The notes under the pieces: model-generated
Seen by the model: the letters and a program-made list of their open reading frames with translations, nothing else
What the model was told of the DNA's origin: nothing
Database searches by the model: none
Assembly (NCBI RefSeq): GCF_004345705.1
Contig: NZ_SLWV01000006.1
Coordinates: 97,599 to 161,598, forward strand
DNA from: Marinisporobacter balticus
GTDB lineage: Bacteria; Bacillota; Clostridia; Peptostreptococcales; Thermotaleaceae
Direction of reading: 5' to 3'
Length of the DNA: 64,000 nucleotides
Position numbers and translations under genes: made by a program
Part shown: positions 1-8,101 of the stretch, one piece after another
Position numbering within the stretch: the stretch's first letter is position 1
How the letters are laid out: each line of letters starts with the position of its first letter

Positions 1-1386
1 GAAGGGAAATTTGGCGTATCTGTAAGAAAACTAACGATTCTAAATGAAGAAGCGTTTATACTTTATATTCAAGAGCTTACAGATGGAAAAATATTATCCG
101 ATAGCATCATAAAACCCATATTACAAAATGGCAAAGATACAATGCTTACCATAGACAAGATCTTTAGTTCTGTTATTTATATAGACGATATTTCCATGGA
201 TGATGATGAAAATAAGATAGAAGATTATATTTTAAAAGGAAAATCAATTATTATTTTGTCTAATAGTGAAAAATATATCATTGCAAATACTTTAAAGATT
301 GAAAAAAGAGCAGTTTCAGCACCACAGGTAGAGACTACTTTAAGAGGTCCTAGGGATTCCTTTACTGAAAATATGGATACAAATCTTTCATTAATACGTT
401 ATAGAATAAAAGATCCATCCCTTAGAATGGATAATTTTGTAATTGGAAGAAGAACAAAGACGAATGTTGCAGTAGTTTACATAGAAGATATTGCAAATAA
501 AAAGCATGTGGATGAAGTGAAAAAGAGATTAGACGAAATAGATATAGATGGGGTACTTGAGTCAGGATATATTCAAAAATTTATCTTAAATAATACTTTT
601 GATTTATTTCCTCAAGCGGGGATTGTTGAGCAGTCAGATACAGCATGCCAAAACATTCTAGAAGGAAAACTATGTATTATTGTAGAGGGAAGCAATTTAG
701 CTTTGGTTGTTCCAAAAACATTTATTGAATTTTTAGATACGGGGGATGATCATTACGAGAATTTATATTTAGCAATTTTTTCTAAGATGTTAAGATTTTC
801 AGCGCTTGGTATAGCTTTAACACTATCTGCATTATATGTTGCAGTTGTTAGTTTTCACTCTGATATTCTGCCGCCCCAATATATTTTAGCCATCGCAACA
901 TCAAGAGTAACCGTTCCTTTCAATGCATTTTTAGAAGTAATAGCAATGGAATTTATAACAGAAGTACTCAGGGAAGCTAGTATAAGACTTCCACAACAAG
1001 TTGGTGCAGCAATCAGTATTGTTGGTGCTATTGTTATTGGTCAAGCAGCGGTTGCTGCAGGGCTAATTAGTCCCCTTATGGTGATTATTGCATCTTTGTC
1101 TATGATGTGTTCATTTGTCGCTGCTGATTATACTATTATGAATCCAATTCGTATATTAAAATTTATGATGATTTTTATAACAGGGATATTCGGGATATTT
1201 GGATTTACGCTAGGATTTACCTTTATTATAATCAATTTATGTTCTCAAACAAGTTTTGGTATTCCATATTTTGCACCTATTGCACCCTTTAATTTTCAGG
1301 ATCTGAAAAATTATATATTTAGCGACGTAAACTTAGAGAGGAAGAGGCCCAAATTTCTAAACACAATAGATAAGACAAGAAAATAA
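1..1386 (+). CDS. Spore germination protein, GerA family (5' partial)
   Basis: The reading frame is open from the first base, so the start lies upstream and 461 codons are visible. The soluble N-terminal half (motifs ending in LRGPRDSFTENMDTN and DLFPQAG) followed by about five hydrophobic segments from roughly nt 790 to 1320 is the layout of GerAA/SpoVAF-type proteins. These proteins form the A subunit of nutrient germinant receptors in the spore inner membrane. Family members are usually about 480-520 residues, so only a small N-terminal piece is missing. The basic tail after the last membrane segment is typical. No B or C subunit gene follows; the next gene is a sensor kinase. The germinant cannot be read from the sequence. 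Confidence 0.9.
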   Translation, partial: EGKFGVSVRKLTILNEEAFILYIQELTDGKILSDSIIKPILQNGKDTMLTIDKIFSSVIYIDDISMDDDENKIEDYILKGKSIIILSNSEKYIIANTLKIEKRAVSAPQVETTLRGPRDSFTENMDTNLSLIRYRIKDPSLRMDNFVIGRRTKTNVAVVYIEDIANKKHVDEVKKRLDEIDIDGVLESGYIQKFILNNTFDLFPQAGIVEQSDTACQNILEGKLCIIVEGSNLALVVPKTFIEFLDTGDDHYENLYLAIFSKMLRFSALGIALTLSALYVAVVSFHSDILPPQYILAIATSRVTVPFNAFLEVIAMEFITEVLREASIRLPQQVGAAISIVGAIVIGQAAVAAGLISPLMVIIASLSMMCSFVAADYTIMNPIRILKFMMIFITGIFGIFGFTLGFTFIIINLCSQTSFGIPYFAPIAPFNFQDLKNYIFSDVNLERKRPKFLNTIDKTRK

Positions 1387-1499
1387 AAGTCAAATTTTTT
1401 CTAAAAAATACAGGAATGCATAGCTTTACAAAAGATAGCGTAAAGATTAAAATGATTACCATAAAGTATTTATTTTAGTCTATTTTGGAGATGATTAAA

Positions 1500-3170
1500 T
1501 TGGTAGAACTATTAAAACATCTTGTGAATAATCTTAGCTATCTGATTGTCATTGCTTTTTTTATTTCTAAGTTGAATACATTTAGGCAGATGATACGGAA
1601 GGATCGCATAAAAAGAATTGAAATTTTTATACTAGCTGTTGTATTTGGAGGAATAGGCATCCTTGGAACATATGTAGGGATTAATATAAGAGGTGCCATT
1701 GCTAATACAAGAAATATTGGGGTGATGGTAGGCGGCATTTTATGTGGTCCTTTTGTGGGGATTGTTGGGGGGATACTTGCAGGGGTACATAGAATTTTGA
1801 TTGATATAGGAGGAATCACATCATTTCCATGTGCTTTAGCAACGGTAATGGGAGGGTTTTTGTCTGGGATTATCTATAGAAAATCTAACGTAAAAAATAG
1901 ATGGCTGTATGGGCTTGGTGGAGGCATTATAGTAGAAAATATGAGCATGTTTTTTATATTGGTATTTTCAAAGCCATTTGATTTAGCTTTAAGCATTGTG
2001 AAAGATATTTATGTGCCGATGGTATTAATCAATGGAATTGGAATTGCTATCGTTATTATGATAACAGAAAATATTTTTGAAGCAGAGGAAGAAATTGCAG
2101 CAAAACAAGCAAAGCATGCGCTTGAAATTGCAAATAAAACATTGCCCTATTTTCGTGATGTCAATGAAGATTCTTTAAGAAAGGTTTGCGAAATTATCAA
2201 GGATTCTGTGAAAGCAGATGCAGTGTCTATAACAGACAGAAAAAAGATCCTTGCCCATATAGGCAATGGAGAGGATCATCATACTGTTGGAAAGGAAATA
2301 CTTACAAAAGCAACAGCGCGAGCAATCCAAGAAGGAACAACACAAATTTTAAACACACCAAAAGAGATAGAATGTATGGAGGATCATTGTCCATTAAAAT
2401 CAGGTATTATTGTACCTTTAAAGGAAAATGAAAAGATAATAGGAACTTTGAAAATTTATTATAAAGATGAAAATCATATAACCTTTCGGGATATAAGTTT
2501 AGCAGATGGTTTATCACAACTTATTTCTACACAACTTGAAATTAGCAAACTTGAAAAATTAAAAGAAATGGCAAATAAATCTGAAATCAAAGCCCTTCAA
2601 GCACAAATCAATCCACATTTTTTATTTAATGCACTAAATACAATTGTATCCTTTATGCGACTAGATATAGATAAGTCAAGAGCATTGATTATTGATTTAT
2701 CAACGTATTTAAGATATAACCTTGAAATAGAAGATGAATTAGTAAGTTTAAATAAAGAATTAGAACAAGTAAGGGCATATATAAAGATTGAACAAGCCAG
2801 GTATGGAAACAAGTTAAATATTATTTATGATATGAAAGAAAACATAGATATAAGAATCCCAAGTCTTACGATACAACCCCTTGTTGAAAATGCTATAAAG
2901 CATGGGATATTAAAGAATAATCAAAATGGATTTATAAAGATTAGTATAAAAGAAGAAACGGATAAAAAAAGGGTTGAAATAATGATAGAAGACAATGGGG
3001 TTGGCATAGAAGAAGATATTATTCAAGGTATAAAAAATGGAAAAACCAAAGAAGGAAGTATTGGACTTTTAAATGTGTATAATAGATTAAAACTTATTTA
3101 TGGGAAAGGGCTTAATATTGAGAGATTGAAGAAAGGAACAAGAATATCTTTTGAAATCTATAGGAAATAG
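1500..3170 (+). CDS. LytS-type sensor histidine kinase (5TMR-LYT, GAF, HisKA/HATPase)
   Basis: About 556 residues. The N-terminal 200 residues hold five to six membrane helices with the glycine-rich pattern of the 5TM-LYT domain. A GAF-like domain and a LytS-type kinase core follow: phospho-acceptor region QINPHFLFNALNTI, N-box PLVENAIKHG, G-box DNGVGIEED. Start choice: GGAG at 1487-1490 overlaps a TTG at 1485 and touches an ATG at 1491. The TTG at 1500 sits nine bases after it and is the best-spaced start. The response regulator gene follows after 16 bases, so the two form an operon. LytS-type kinases sense small metabolites or envelope state and control transporters or murein hydrolase regulators. 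The stimulus here is unknown. Confidence 0.9.
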   Translation: MVELLKHLVNNLSYLIVIAFFISKLNTFRQMIRKDRIKRIEIFILAVVFGGIGILGTYVGINIRGAIANTRNIGVMVGGILCGPFVGIVGGILAGVHRILIDIGGITSFPCALATVMGGFLSGIIYRKSNVKNRWLYGLGGGIIVENMSMFFILVFSKPFDLALSIVKDIYVPMVLINGIGIAIVIMITENIFEAEEEIAAKQAKHALEIANKTLPYFRDVNEDSLRKVCEIIKDSVKADAVSITDRKKILAHIGNGEDHHTVGKEILTKATARAIQEGTTQILNTPKEIECMEDHCPLKSGIIVPLKENEKIIGTLKIYYKDENHITFRDISLADGLSQLISTQLEISKLEKLKEMANKSEIKALQAQINPHFLFNALNTIVSFMRLDIDKSRALIIDLSTYLRYNLEIEDELVSLNKELEQVRAYIKIEQARYGNKLNIIYDMKENIDIRIPSLTIQPLVENAIKHGILKNNQNGFIKISIKEETDKKRVEIMIEDNGVGIEEDIIQGIKNGKTKEGSIGLLNVYNRLKLIYGKGLNIERLKKGTRISFEIYRK

Positions 3171-3186
3171 GGGGGGGGCAAAGTGA

Positions 3187-3897
3187 TTGAGATGCATTAT
3201 TGTAGAAGATGAATATCCATCTAGGGAGGAACTAAAATATTTTATTAAAACATACAGTTGTATTGAAATTCTTGAGGAATTTGATGAAGCTTTAAGTGCA
3301 TTAAAATTTCTAGAGAATAATCGGGTGGAGGTTGTGTTTTTAGATATTAATATGCCTAATTTAGATGGTATGTCGTTTAGTAAGATTATAAGTAAATTTG
3401 AAGAAAAACCAAAGATCGTTTTCATTACAGCTTATAAAGAGTATGCGGTAGAAGCTTTTGAAGTACATGCTTTTGACTATATTTTAAAGCCATACGCTGA
3501 AGAAAGAATCATTGATGCACTTAAAAAGTTAGAAGATGAGGATGAAGTAACAAATAAAACATACCAATGTCATAAAATTACTTTATGTAAAAATGAAAAA
3601 ATGATTGTAATGGACTGGATGGATATATATTGTTGCGAAGCGGATGAAAGAGAAACCATTGTTTATACAAAGGATGAAAAATATATTGCTAAGATGAATA
3701 TATCACAGTTTTTTGAAAAATTACCCCAAGATAAATTTTTTCGAAGTCATCGATCATATATTTTAAATCTAGATAAGATCGAGGAAATTATTCCTTGGTT
3801 TAACAATACTTACAATGTACAGCTTGAAGATATAGATGTACAAGTGCCGGTTAGTAGAAAAAACATAAAAACATTTCGCAAAATTATGGGAATATAA
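3187..3897 (+). CDS. LytTR-family response regulator
   Basis: 236 residues. The receiver domain (1-120) has the acidic pocket VEDE near the start, phospho-acceptor Asp53 in FLDINMP, Thr in ITAYKEYA, and Lys in LKPY. A C-terminal LytTR DNA-binding domain (about 135-236) ends in VPVSRKNIKTFRKIMG. It is partnered with the LytS kinase just upstream. The start is a TTG, placed eight bases after a run of eight G residues (3171-3178) that serves as the SD sequence. No intact target transporter follows, only a relic of a membrane protein and then a separately promoted transporter. Confidence 0.9.
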   Translation: MRCIIVEDEYPSREELKYFIKTYSCIEILEEFDEALSALKFLENNRVEVVFLDINMPNLDGMSFSKIISKFEEKPKIVFITAYKEYAVEAFEVHAFDYILKPYAEERIIDALKKLEDEDEVTNKTYQCHKITLCKNEKMIVMDWMDIYCCEADERETIVYTKDEKYIAKMNISQFFEKLPQDKFFRSHRSYILNLDKIEEIIPWFNNTYNVQLEDIDVQVPVSRKNIKTFRKIMGI

Positions 3898-3923
3898 AAT
3901 CTAAGTGCATACACGAAGCATCT

Positions 3924-4019
3924 TTCGTGTTTAGTGTGGTATTACTTGTATTAGCAGTTGTATGCTTCGGTCTGTTTATGAATAAAGTAAAAAAAGAAAA
4001 AATAAAAACATCTATATAA
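3924..4019 (+). pseudogene. Possible C-terminal relic of a membrane protein
   Basis: A short open stretch directly after the LytTR regulator encodes one hydrophobic helix (about 20 residues rich in V, L, A) and a lysine-rich tail before TAA. It has no SD sequence and no convincing start. LytS/LytR pairs are often followed by a CstA-type or LrgA-type transporter, so this may be the surviving 3' end of such a gene after a deletion. That is inference from position; the similarity is not strong enough to name a family. It could also be chance. Confidence 0.3.
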
Positions 4020-4155
4020 CCAATAGAAGCAGATGATTTTGCTATCTATTTTTTTCTGTTTTATAAGTCGATATATTAAAGTTAAAGATAATTTTTAAAA
4101 TAGATTTTTAACATAGACATAAAGAAATAGCACCAAAAAAACAGAAAATTTTTTA

Positions 4156-4184
4156 TTGACATATTATAAGAATGTTTGTATAAT
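4156..4184 (+). promoter_or_regulatory. Sigma-A type promoter for the T-box/NSS transcript
   Basis: TTGACA at 4156-4161 and TATAAT at 4179-4184, with a 17-base spacer. This is a perfect consensus match placed just before the T-box leader. Confidence 0.85.
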
Positions 4185-4190
4185 GAATAT

Positions 4191-4522
4191 CGAGTCACAA
4201 ATCACATAGGATTAAAGTGAAGACGGAGAGAAAAATACCATGTATTTAACTACAGAGAGCTAACATTTGCTGAGAGTTAGTGTTAAGACTAGTATACAAT
4301 GATCACTCCCGAACTGCCGCGTCGAAAGAGGTATTGAGTAGACAAGGATGGTTGCCACCAATATATGGCTATGGTTCAAATAAGTCTTAATAAACTTTAT
4401 TTCGACCTGAATAAAGATACAATGGTGTTCATTGTAAATTAGGGTGGTACCGCGAATATAATCTTTCGTCCCTATAAATATTTAATAAATATTTATAGAG
4501 ATGAGAGATTTTTTTAGTGCTA
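4191..4522 (+). promoter_or_regulatory. T-box leader, specifier read as ATC (Ile)
   Basis: Stem I carries the AGAGAG element (about 4253) and a distal hairpin with loop TTTGCTGAGA. The conserved T-box GGGTGGTACCGCG lies at about 4442-4454. A terminator follows at about 4461-4522, with a long AT-rich stem ending in a T run. Aligning the specifier region with the leuA T-box in this window (CTC G CTCC) puts ATC at 4302-4304 (ATC A CTCC). The switch would therefore read uncharged tRNA-Ile. The specifier is my alignment and could be off by a base or two. It predicts that the downstream transporter imports a branched-chain amino acid. Confidence 0.88.
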
Positions 4523-4530
4523 TTTTGAAA

Positions 4531-4628
4531 GGAGGAATACATTAGAAAACATCTTGTAGATAGGCGAACACAAAATGTAGTGAATATTCTAAAAAATAAA
4601 TATATGTTGAATTTTTATGAAATTAAGT
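4531..4628 (+). other. Strong SD sequence before a 29-codon frame lacking a normal start
   Basis: GGAGGA at 4531-4536 is followed by ATT at 4541, in frame with 29 codons to TAA at 4628. No ATG, GTG or TTG is present at the right spacing. It may be a decayed leader gene, a rare ATT-started peptide, or an SD with no gene. It lies between the T-box terminator and the transporter's own SD. Confidence 0.25.
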
Positions 4629-4701
4629 AAAAAATTACAAAAATGGATTTTAAAATAATGTGAAGCATCTATGTGAAATCACAAAAGAAAGGAATAAAAA
4701 A

Positions 4702-6063
4702 ATGAAAAGAGATAGTTTTGGATCAAAATTAGGGATTTTAGCAGCTGCAGCAGGATCAGCAATTGGATTAGGGAACATATGGAAATTCCCTTATATTACA
4801 GGAAAAAATGGAGGAGCCGCATTTATATTAGTTTATTTATTTTGTATCGCATTGATCGGATTGCCTGTTATGGTATCTGAGTTTGTATTAGGTAGAAAAA
4901 CACAAGCGAATGCAGTCGGTGCATTTAAAGCAATAGAGCCAGAAAAACCGTGGTATTTAGCAGGTCATTTAGGGGTTGCGACTGCATTTATTATATTATC
5001 TTATTATGCGATGATTGCAGGGTGGATATTCTCTTATATGGGTAGAGCTGTAACAGGAAAATTAATGACTGTAGCACCGGATCAATTAGGTGATTATTTT
5101 GGAAGCATCATTGGTGGTACAACAGAGTCAATGTTTTGTACTTTTCTCGTATTACTTATAACAGCAGCTATTGTTATATCAGGGATTAAAGATGGAGTAG
5201 AAAAATATAGTAAGATATTAATGCCTGTTTTATTGACCATATTGATGGTACTTATGGTTAGGTCTGTCACTTTAGATGGCGCTTCAAAAGGATTAGAATT
5301 TTTATTTAAACCTGATTTTTCTCAGTTAACGACAAAAGGCGTACTAGAAGCCTTAGGACATGCATTTTTTTCTCTGAGTTTAGGAATGGGGATCATCATG
5401 ACCTATGGTAGTTATATCAATAAAAAAGAGAATATATTTAAACTAGCTGTTCAAGTAACGATTGCAGATACTTTGATTGCACTTATGGCAGGTGTCGTAA
5501 TTTTTCCAGCAGTGTTTGCTTATGGATTTGAGCCAGCAGCAGGACCAGGACTTATTTTTATTACATTACCAGCAGTTTTTGACGCAATGCCATTTGGTAC
5601 ATTCTTTGAAACCTTATTTTTCGTGCTTATCGCAATTGCTGCCTTAACCTCTACAATATCACTTTTAGAAGTAGTTGTAGCATTTGCTATAGAAGAATTT
5701 AAAATGAGTAGAAAGAAAGCAACGATTATTGTAACATTTGCTCTTTATTTATTGGCAATACCAAGTATACTATCTTTTAGCGCATGGAGTGGGGTTACAA
5801 TGTTTGATGGAAAAACATTCTTTGATCTATTTGATTTTATGACATCAAATATATTCCTACCGTTAGGAGGATTACTTGTATGTATCTTTGTAGGACGCGT
5901 ATGGGGTACTAAAAATGCAGTGGATGAAATTACGAGCAATGGACTCTTTGGATTCGAATATGAAGGCGTATATAATTTTACGATCAAAGTGCTAGCGCCT
6001 GCCGCTATTGTAGTGATCTTCTTAAATTCTACAGGATTATTGAATAAAATTTTTAGTATGTAA
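4702..6063 (+). CDS. Sodium-dependent amino acid transporter, NSS (SNF) family
   Basis: 453 residues with 11-12 membrane helices. The N-terminal signature SKLGILAAAAGSAIGLGNIWKFPYI-type region contains the sodium and substrate site of NSS transporters (helix 1 unwinding at AIGLGN). Bacterial members (LeuT, MhsT, TnaT) carry Leu, Trp or other neutral amino acids with Na+. Start choice: a longer frame opens with GTG at 4660, but AAAGGA at 4688-4693 serves the ATG at 4702. The gene is alone behind the T-box leader. If the specifier is ATC, the substrate is probably isoleucine or branched-chain amino acids in general; that is inference. A perfect 15-bp inverted repeat follows the stop. Confidence 0.92.
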   Translation: MKRDSFGSKLGILAAAAGSAIGLGNIWKFPYITGKNGGAAFILVYLFCIALIGLPVMVSEFVLGRKTQANAVGAFKAIEPEKPWYLAGHLGVATAFIILSYYAMIAGWIFSYMGRAVTGKLMTVAPDQLGDYFGSIIGGTTESMFCTFLVLLITAAIVISGIKDGVEKYSKILMPVLLTILMVLMVRSVTLDGASKGLEFLFKPDFSQLTTKGVLEALGHAFFSLSLGMGIIMTYGSYINKKENIFKLAVQVTIADTLIALMAGVVIFPAVFAYGFEPAAGPGLIFITLPAVFDAMPFGTFFETLFFVLIAIAALTSTISLLEVVVAFAIEEFKMSRKKATIIVTFALYLLAIPSILSFSAWSGVTMFDGKTFFDLFDFMTSNIFLPLGGLLVCIFVGRVWGTKNAVDEITSNGLFGFEYEGVYNFTIKVLAPAAIVVIFLNSTGLLNKIFSM

Positions 6064-6107
6064 GTAATTTGTAGTTATTATATTTATAAGACGAGCAGTT
6101 TTTCTTT

Positions 6108-6147
6108 AATAGCCCTTGTTGCGAAAGGTTAAGCAACAAGGGCTATT
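6108..6147 (+). terminator. Inverted repeat after the NSS gene
   Basis: Perfect 15-bp arms (6108-6122 and 6133-6147) with a 10-base loop. The sequence after the right arm is only moderately T-rich (GTATTATAT), so it is a likely but not textbook terminator. Confidence 0.6.
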
Positions 6148-6208
6148 GTATTATATACGATACAATGATAAATACCAATTATATTGTACTATAGATTACA
6201 ATACAATA
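6144..6208 (+). promoter_or_regulatory. Two tandem TATTGTA/TACAAT dyads upstream of pyridoxamine kinase
   Basis: Site one is TATTGTA (6144-6150), 10 bases, TACAATG (6161-6167). Site two is TATTGTA (6182-6188), 8 bases, TACAATA (6197-6203), with a further TACAATA at 6202-6208. Repeated dyads in front of a single gene suggest an operator. The binding protein is unknown; a MocR-type vitamin B6 regulator is one possibility. Confidence 0.4.
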
Positions 6209-6293
6209 TAATTAAATATATCATAAGTTTGAAAAATAACAAAAATAGGTAAAAAATAAATCTGAAAATATAGATTGAAAGGGGAAAACGAGC

Positions 6294-7169
6294 ATGCAAA
6301 GATCTGTTAAAAGAGTAGCTGCAATTCATGATTTATCTGGTTTTGGAAGAGCAGCGTTATCTGCTGTTATACCCGTTTTATCCACAATGAAAGCACAAGT
6401 TTGTCCTGTTCCTACAGCAATTTTATCAACCCATACAGGAGAATTTGAAGATTTTAGCTTCGTAGATTTAACAGATTCTATGGAAAGCTATATTGCTCAT
6501 TGGGAAAAACTCGGAATAGAATTTGATTGCATTTATAGTGGTTTTCTAGGATCGACCAAGCAAATTGATATTGTTTCAAAATTCATAGATATATTTGGAA
6601 ATGATCAAAATTTAAAGGTCGTTGATCCAGTTATGGCAGATAATGGTGAACTTTATACTACCATGAGCAATGAAATGATTGAACATATGAGGCGATTGAT
6701 TCAAAAGGCAGATATCATAACACCGAATTTTACGGAAGCAGCCTATTTATTAAATGAGCCCTATACAAAAGATATTTCAGAAGATACAATCAAGCAGTGG
6801 CTTATGAGATTATCAGATATAGGTCCGGAAATTGTAATTATTACCAGTGTTCCACATACAAAAATCAGTAAAAATACAAGCGTTATTGCTTATGATCGAA
6901 AATGCAATAAATTTTGGAAAGTAAGCTGCTTATATATTCCAGCGTTTTTTCCTGGAACAGGAGATGTGTTTACCAGTGTATTAGTGGGGAGCTTATTACA
7001 AGGAGATAGTTTACCCATTGCATTAGATCGAAGTGTACAGTTTATTACATCTGCGATTCGTGCAAGCTACGGTTGTGATTATCCACAAAGAGAAGGGGTT
7101 TTATTAGAGCGGGTGTTAGAAAACTTAAAAATGCCTGTGATTGTAAGTAGTTATGAATTGTTAAAGTGA
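6294..7169 (+). CDS. Pyridoxamine/pyridoxal kinase (PdxY/ThiD-like ribokinase fold)
   Basis: 291 residues. It phosphorylates B6 vitamers with ATP to feed the pyridoxal 5'-phosphate pool in the cytosol. Visible features are the N-terminal substrate motif HDLSGFGRAAL, VDPVMADNG in the middle, TPNFTEAAYLL, and the C-terminal anion-hole motif PGTGDVFTSVLVG with its catalytic Asp. The length fits the clostridial pyridoxamine kinase family. The SD (AAAGGGG) is well spaced to the ATG. The gene is monocistronic, with paired operator-like dyads upstream and a terminator downstream. A ThiD-type HMP kinase is the nearest alternative, but the N-terminal motif favours B6. Confidence 0.88.
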   Translation: MQRSVKRVAAIHDLSGFGRAALSAVIPVLSTMKAQVCPVPTAILSTHTGEFEDFSFVDLTDSMESYIAHWEKLGIEFDCIYSGFLGSTKQIDIVSKFIDIFGNDQNLKVVDPVMADNGELYTTMSNEMIEHMRRLIQKADIITPNFTEAAYLLNEPYTKDISEDTIKQWLMRLSDIGPEIVIITSVPHTKISKNTSVIAYDRKCNKFWKVSCLYIPAFFPGTGDVFTSVLVGSLLQGDSLPIALDRSVQFITSAIRASYGCDYPQREGVLLERVLENLKMPVIVSSYELLK

Positions 7170-7184
7170 AAGCTGGGTTCCTAA

Positions 7185-7217
7185 TAATAGCATTAAATCT
7201 AATGCTATTATATTTTT
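7185..7217 (+). terminator. Terminator of pyridoxamine kinase
   Basis: Arms TAATAGCATT (7185-7194) and AATGCTATTA (7201-7210), then TATTTTTG. Confidence 0.75.
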
Positions 7218-7287
7218 GTATAAATGAAAACCACCTGCTATGCGGGTGGTTCTAAAAAGCTTTCAGCGGTGAGTGGAAAAGAAAAAA

Positions 7288-7340
7288 CTCCTTTGTTAGA
7301 ATTGTATTTAGGTTTGCCGACCAAATACAGAACAAAGGAG
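7288..7340 (+). promoter_or_regulatory. RBS-sequestering hairpin of tnpA
   Basis: CTCCTTTGTT (7288-7297) pairs perfectly with AACAAAGGAG (7331-7340). The right arm holds the SD AAAGGAG of tnpA, and an inner imperfect stem extends the pairing. IS200 elements are known to hold transposase translation down in this way. Confidence 0.8.
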
Positions 7341-7349
7341 AATGCCCAA

Positions 7350-7826
7350 ATGGACAAGAATAGTTTAGCACATACCAAATGGAATTGTAAATATCATGTT
7401 GTGTTTGCACCAAAATATAGAAGACAAATAATATATGGAAAAATCAAAACAGATATAGGAGTAATACTACGAAAGTTGTGTGAATACAAAGGTGTAGAAA
7501 TAATAGAAGCTACTGCATGTCCAGATCACATTCATATGCAGGTGAGTATACCACCAAAATTGAGTGTGTCACAATTTATGGGATATTTGAAAGGTAAAAG
7601 TTCGCTAATGATATTTGATAGACATGCAAATTTAAAATATAAATATGGAAATAGGCAATTTTGGTGTAAAGGATATTACGTTGATACTGTAGGAAGAAAC
7701 AAAAAGGCAATAGCAGAGTATATAAAAAATCAGCTTCAAGAAGATATAGCAAGTGATCAAATAAGTATGAAAGAGTTTATAGACCCGTTTACGGGTGAGC
7801 AAGCAAATAAAGGCAAGAAAAAATAA
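7350..7826 (+). CDS. tnpA: IS200-type transposase TnpA (Y1 HUH)
   Basis: 158 residues. This is a single-strand DNA transposase that cuts and rejoins at the element's hairpin ends through a 5'-phosphotyrosine. The HUH motif is H60-I61-H62 (PDHIHM) and the catalytic tyrosine is Y124 in the helix AEYIKNQ, matching the arrangement of the IS608 enzyme. The length is normal and all key residues are present, so the enzyme is probably active. A longer frame begins at 7224, but SD AAAGGAG (7334-7340) sets the ATG at 7350. That SD is buried in a hairpin. Confidence 0.95.
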   Translation: MDKNSLAHTKWNCKYHVVFAPKYRRQIIYGKIKTDIGVILRKLCEYKGVEIIEATACPDHIHMQVSIPPKLSVSQFMGYLKGKSSLMIFDRHANLKYKYGNRQFWCKGYYVDTVGRNKKAIAEYIKNQLQEDIASDQISMKEFIDPFTGEQANKGKKK

Positions 7827-8101
7827 CCCCTTTAGGGGTAGCATGAGAAGGCACAGCGGTTGGCAGACCATTCAGAGTGTCTTAAGACACAGCAAGTAAC
7901 ATGCCCTTATAGGGCTAGAGCAAACCACCCGTTATACGGGTGGTCCTGATTTTTGATGTATTAAGAAGTCTTAGAAAGAAATTTGATAGCAAAGCTCTGC
8001 TTTTTTATAGAAAAACTTGAGGAAAAATGTAGAAATTGATATAATTTAAGGAATTAATAGAGTTGATGAATATTAACAAAAAAATAAGGAGGGGAAAAAG
8101 G

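Larger units (their letters stand above)
7226..7948 (+). mobile_element. IS200-type insertion element (IS200/IS605 family, tnpA only)
   Basis: The element is bounded by imperfect subterminal hairpins, not inverted repeats: left ACCACC..GGTGGT at 7230-7250 and right ACCACCCG..CGGGTGGT at 7924-7944. These are the single-strand hairpins recognised by HUH TnpA in this family. Exact cleavage sites cannot be fixed from one copy. There is no tnpB. It sits just behind the pyridoxamine kinase terminator and disrupts no gene. Between the tnpA stop and the right hairpin there are three more small hairpins (7828-7841, 7878-7891, about 7905-7917). Confidence 0.88.
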
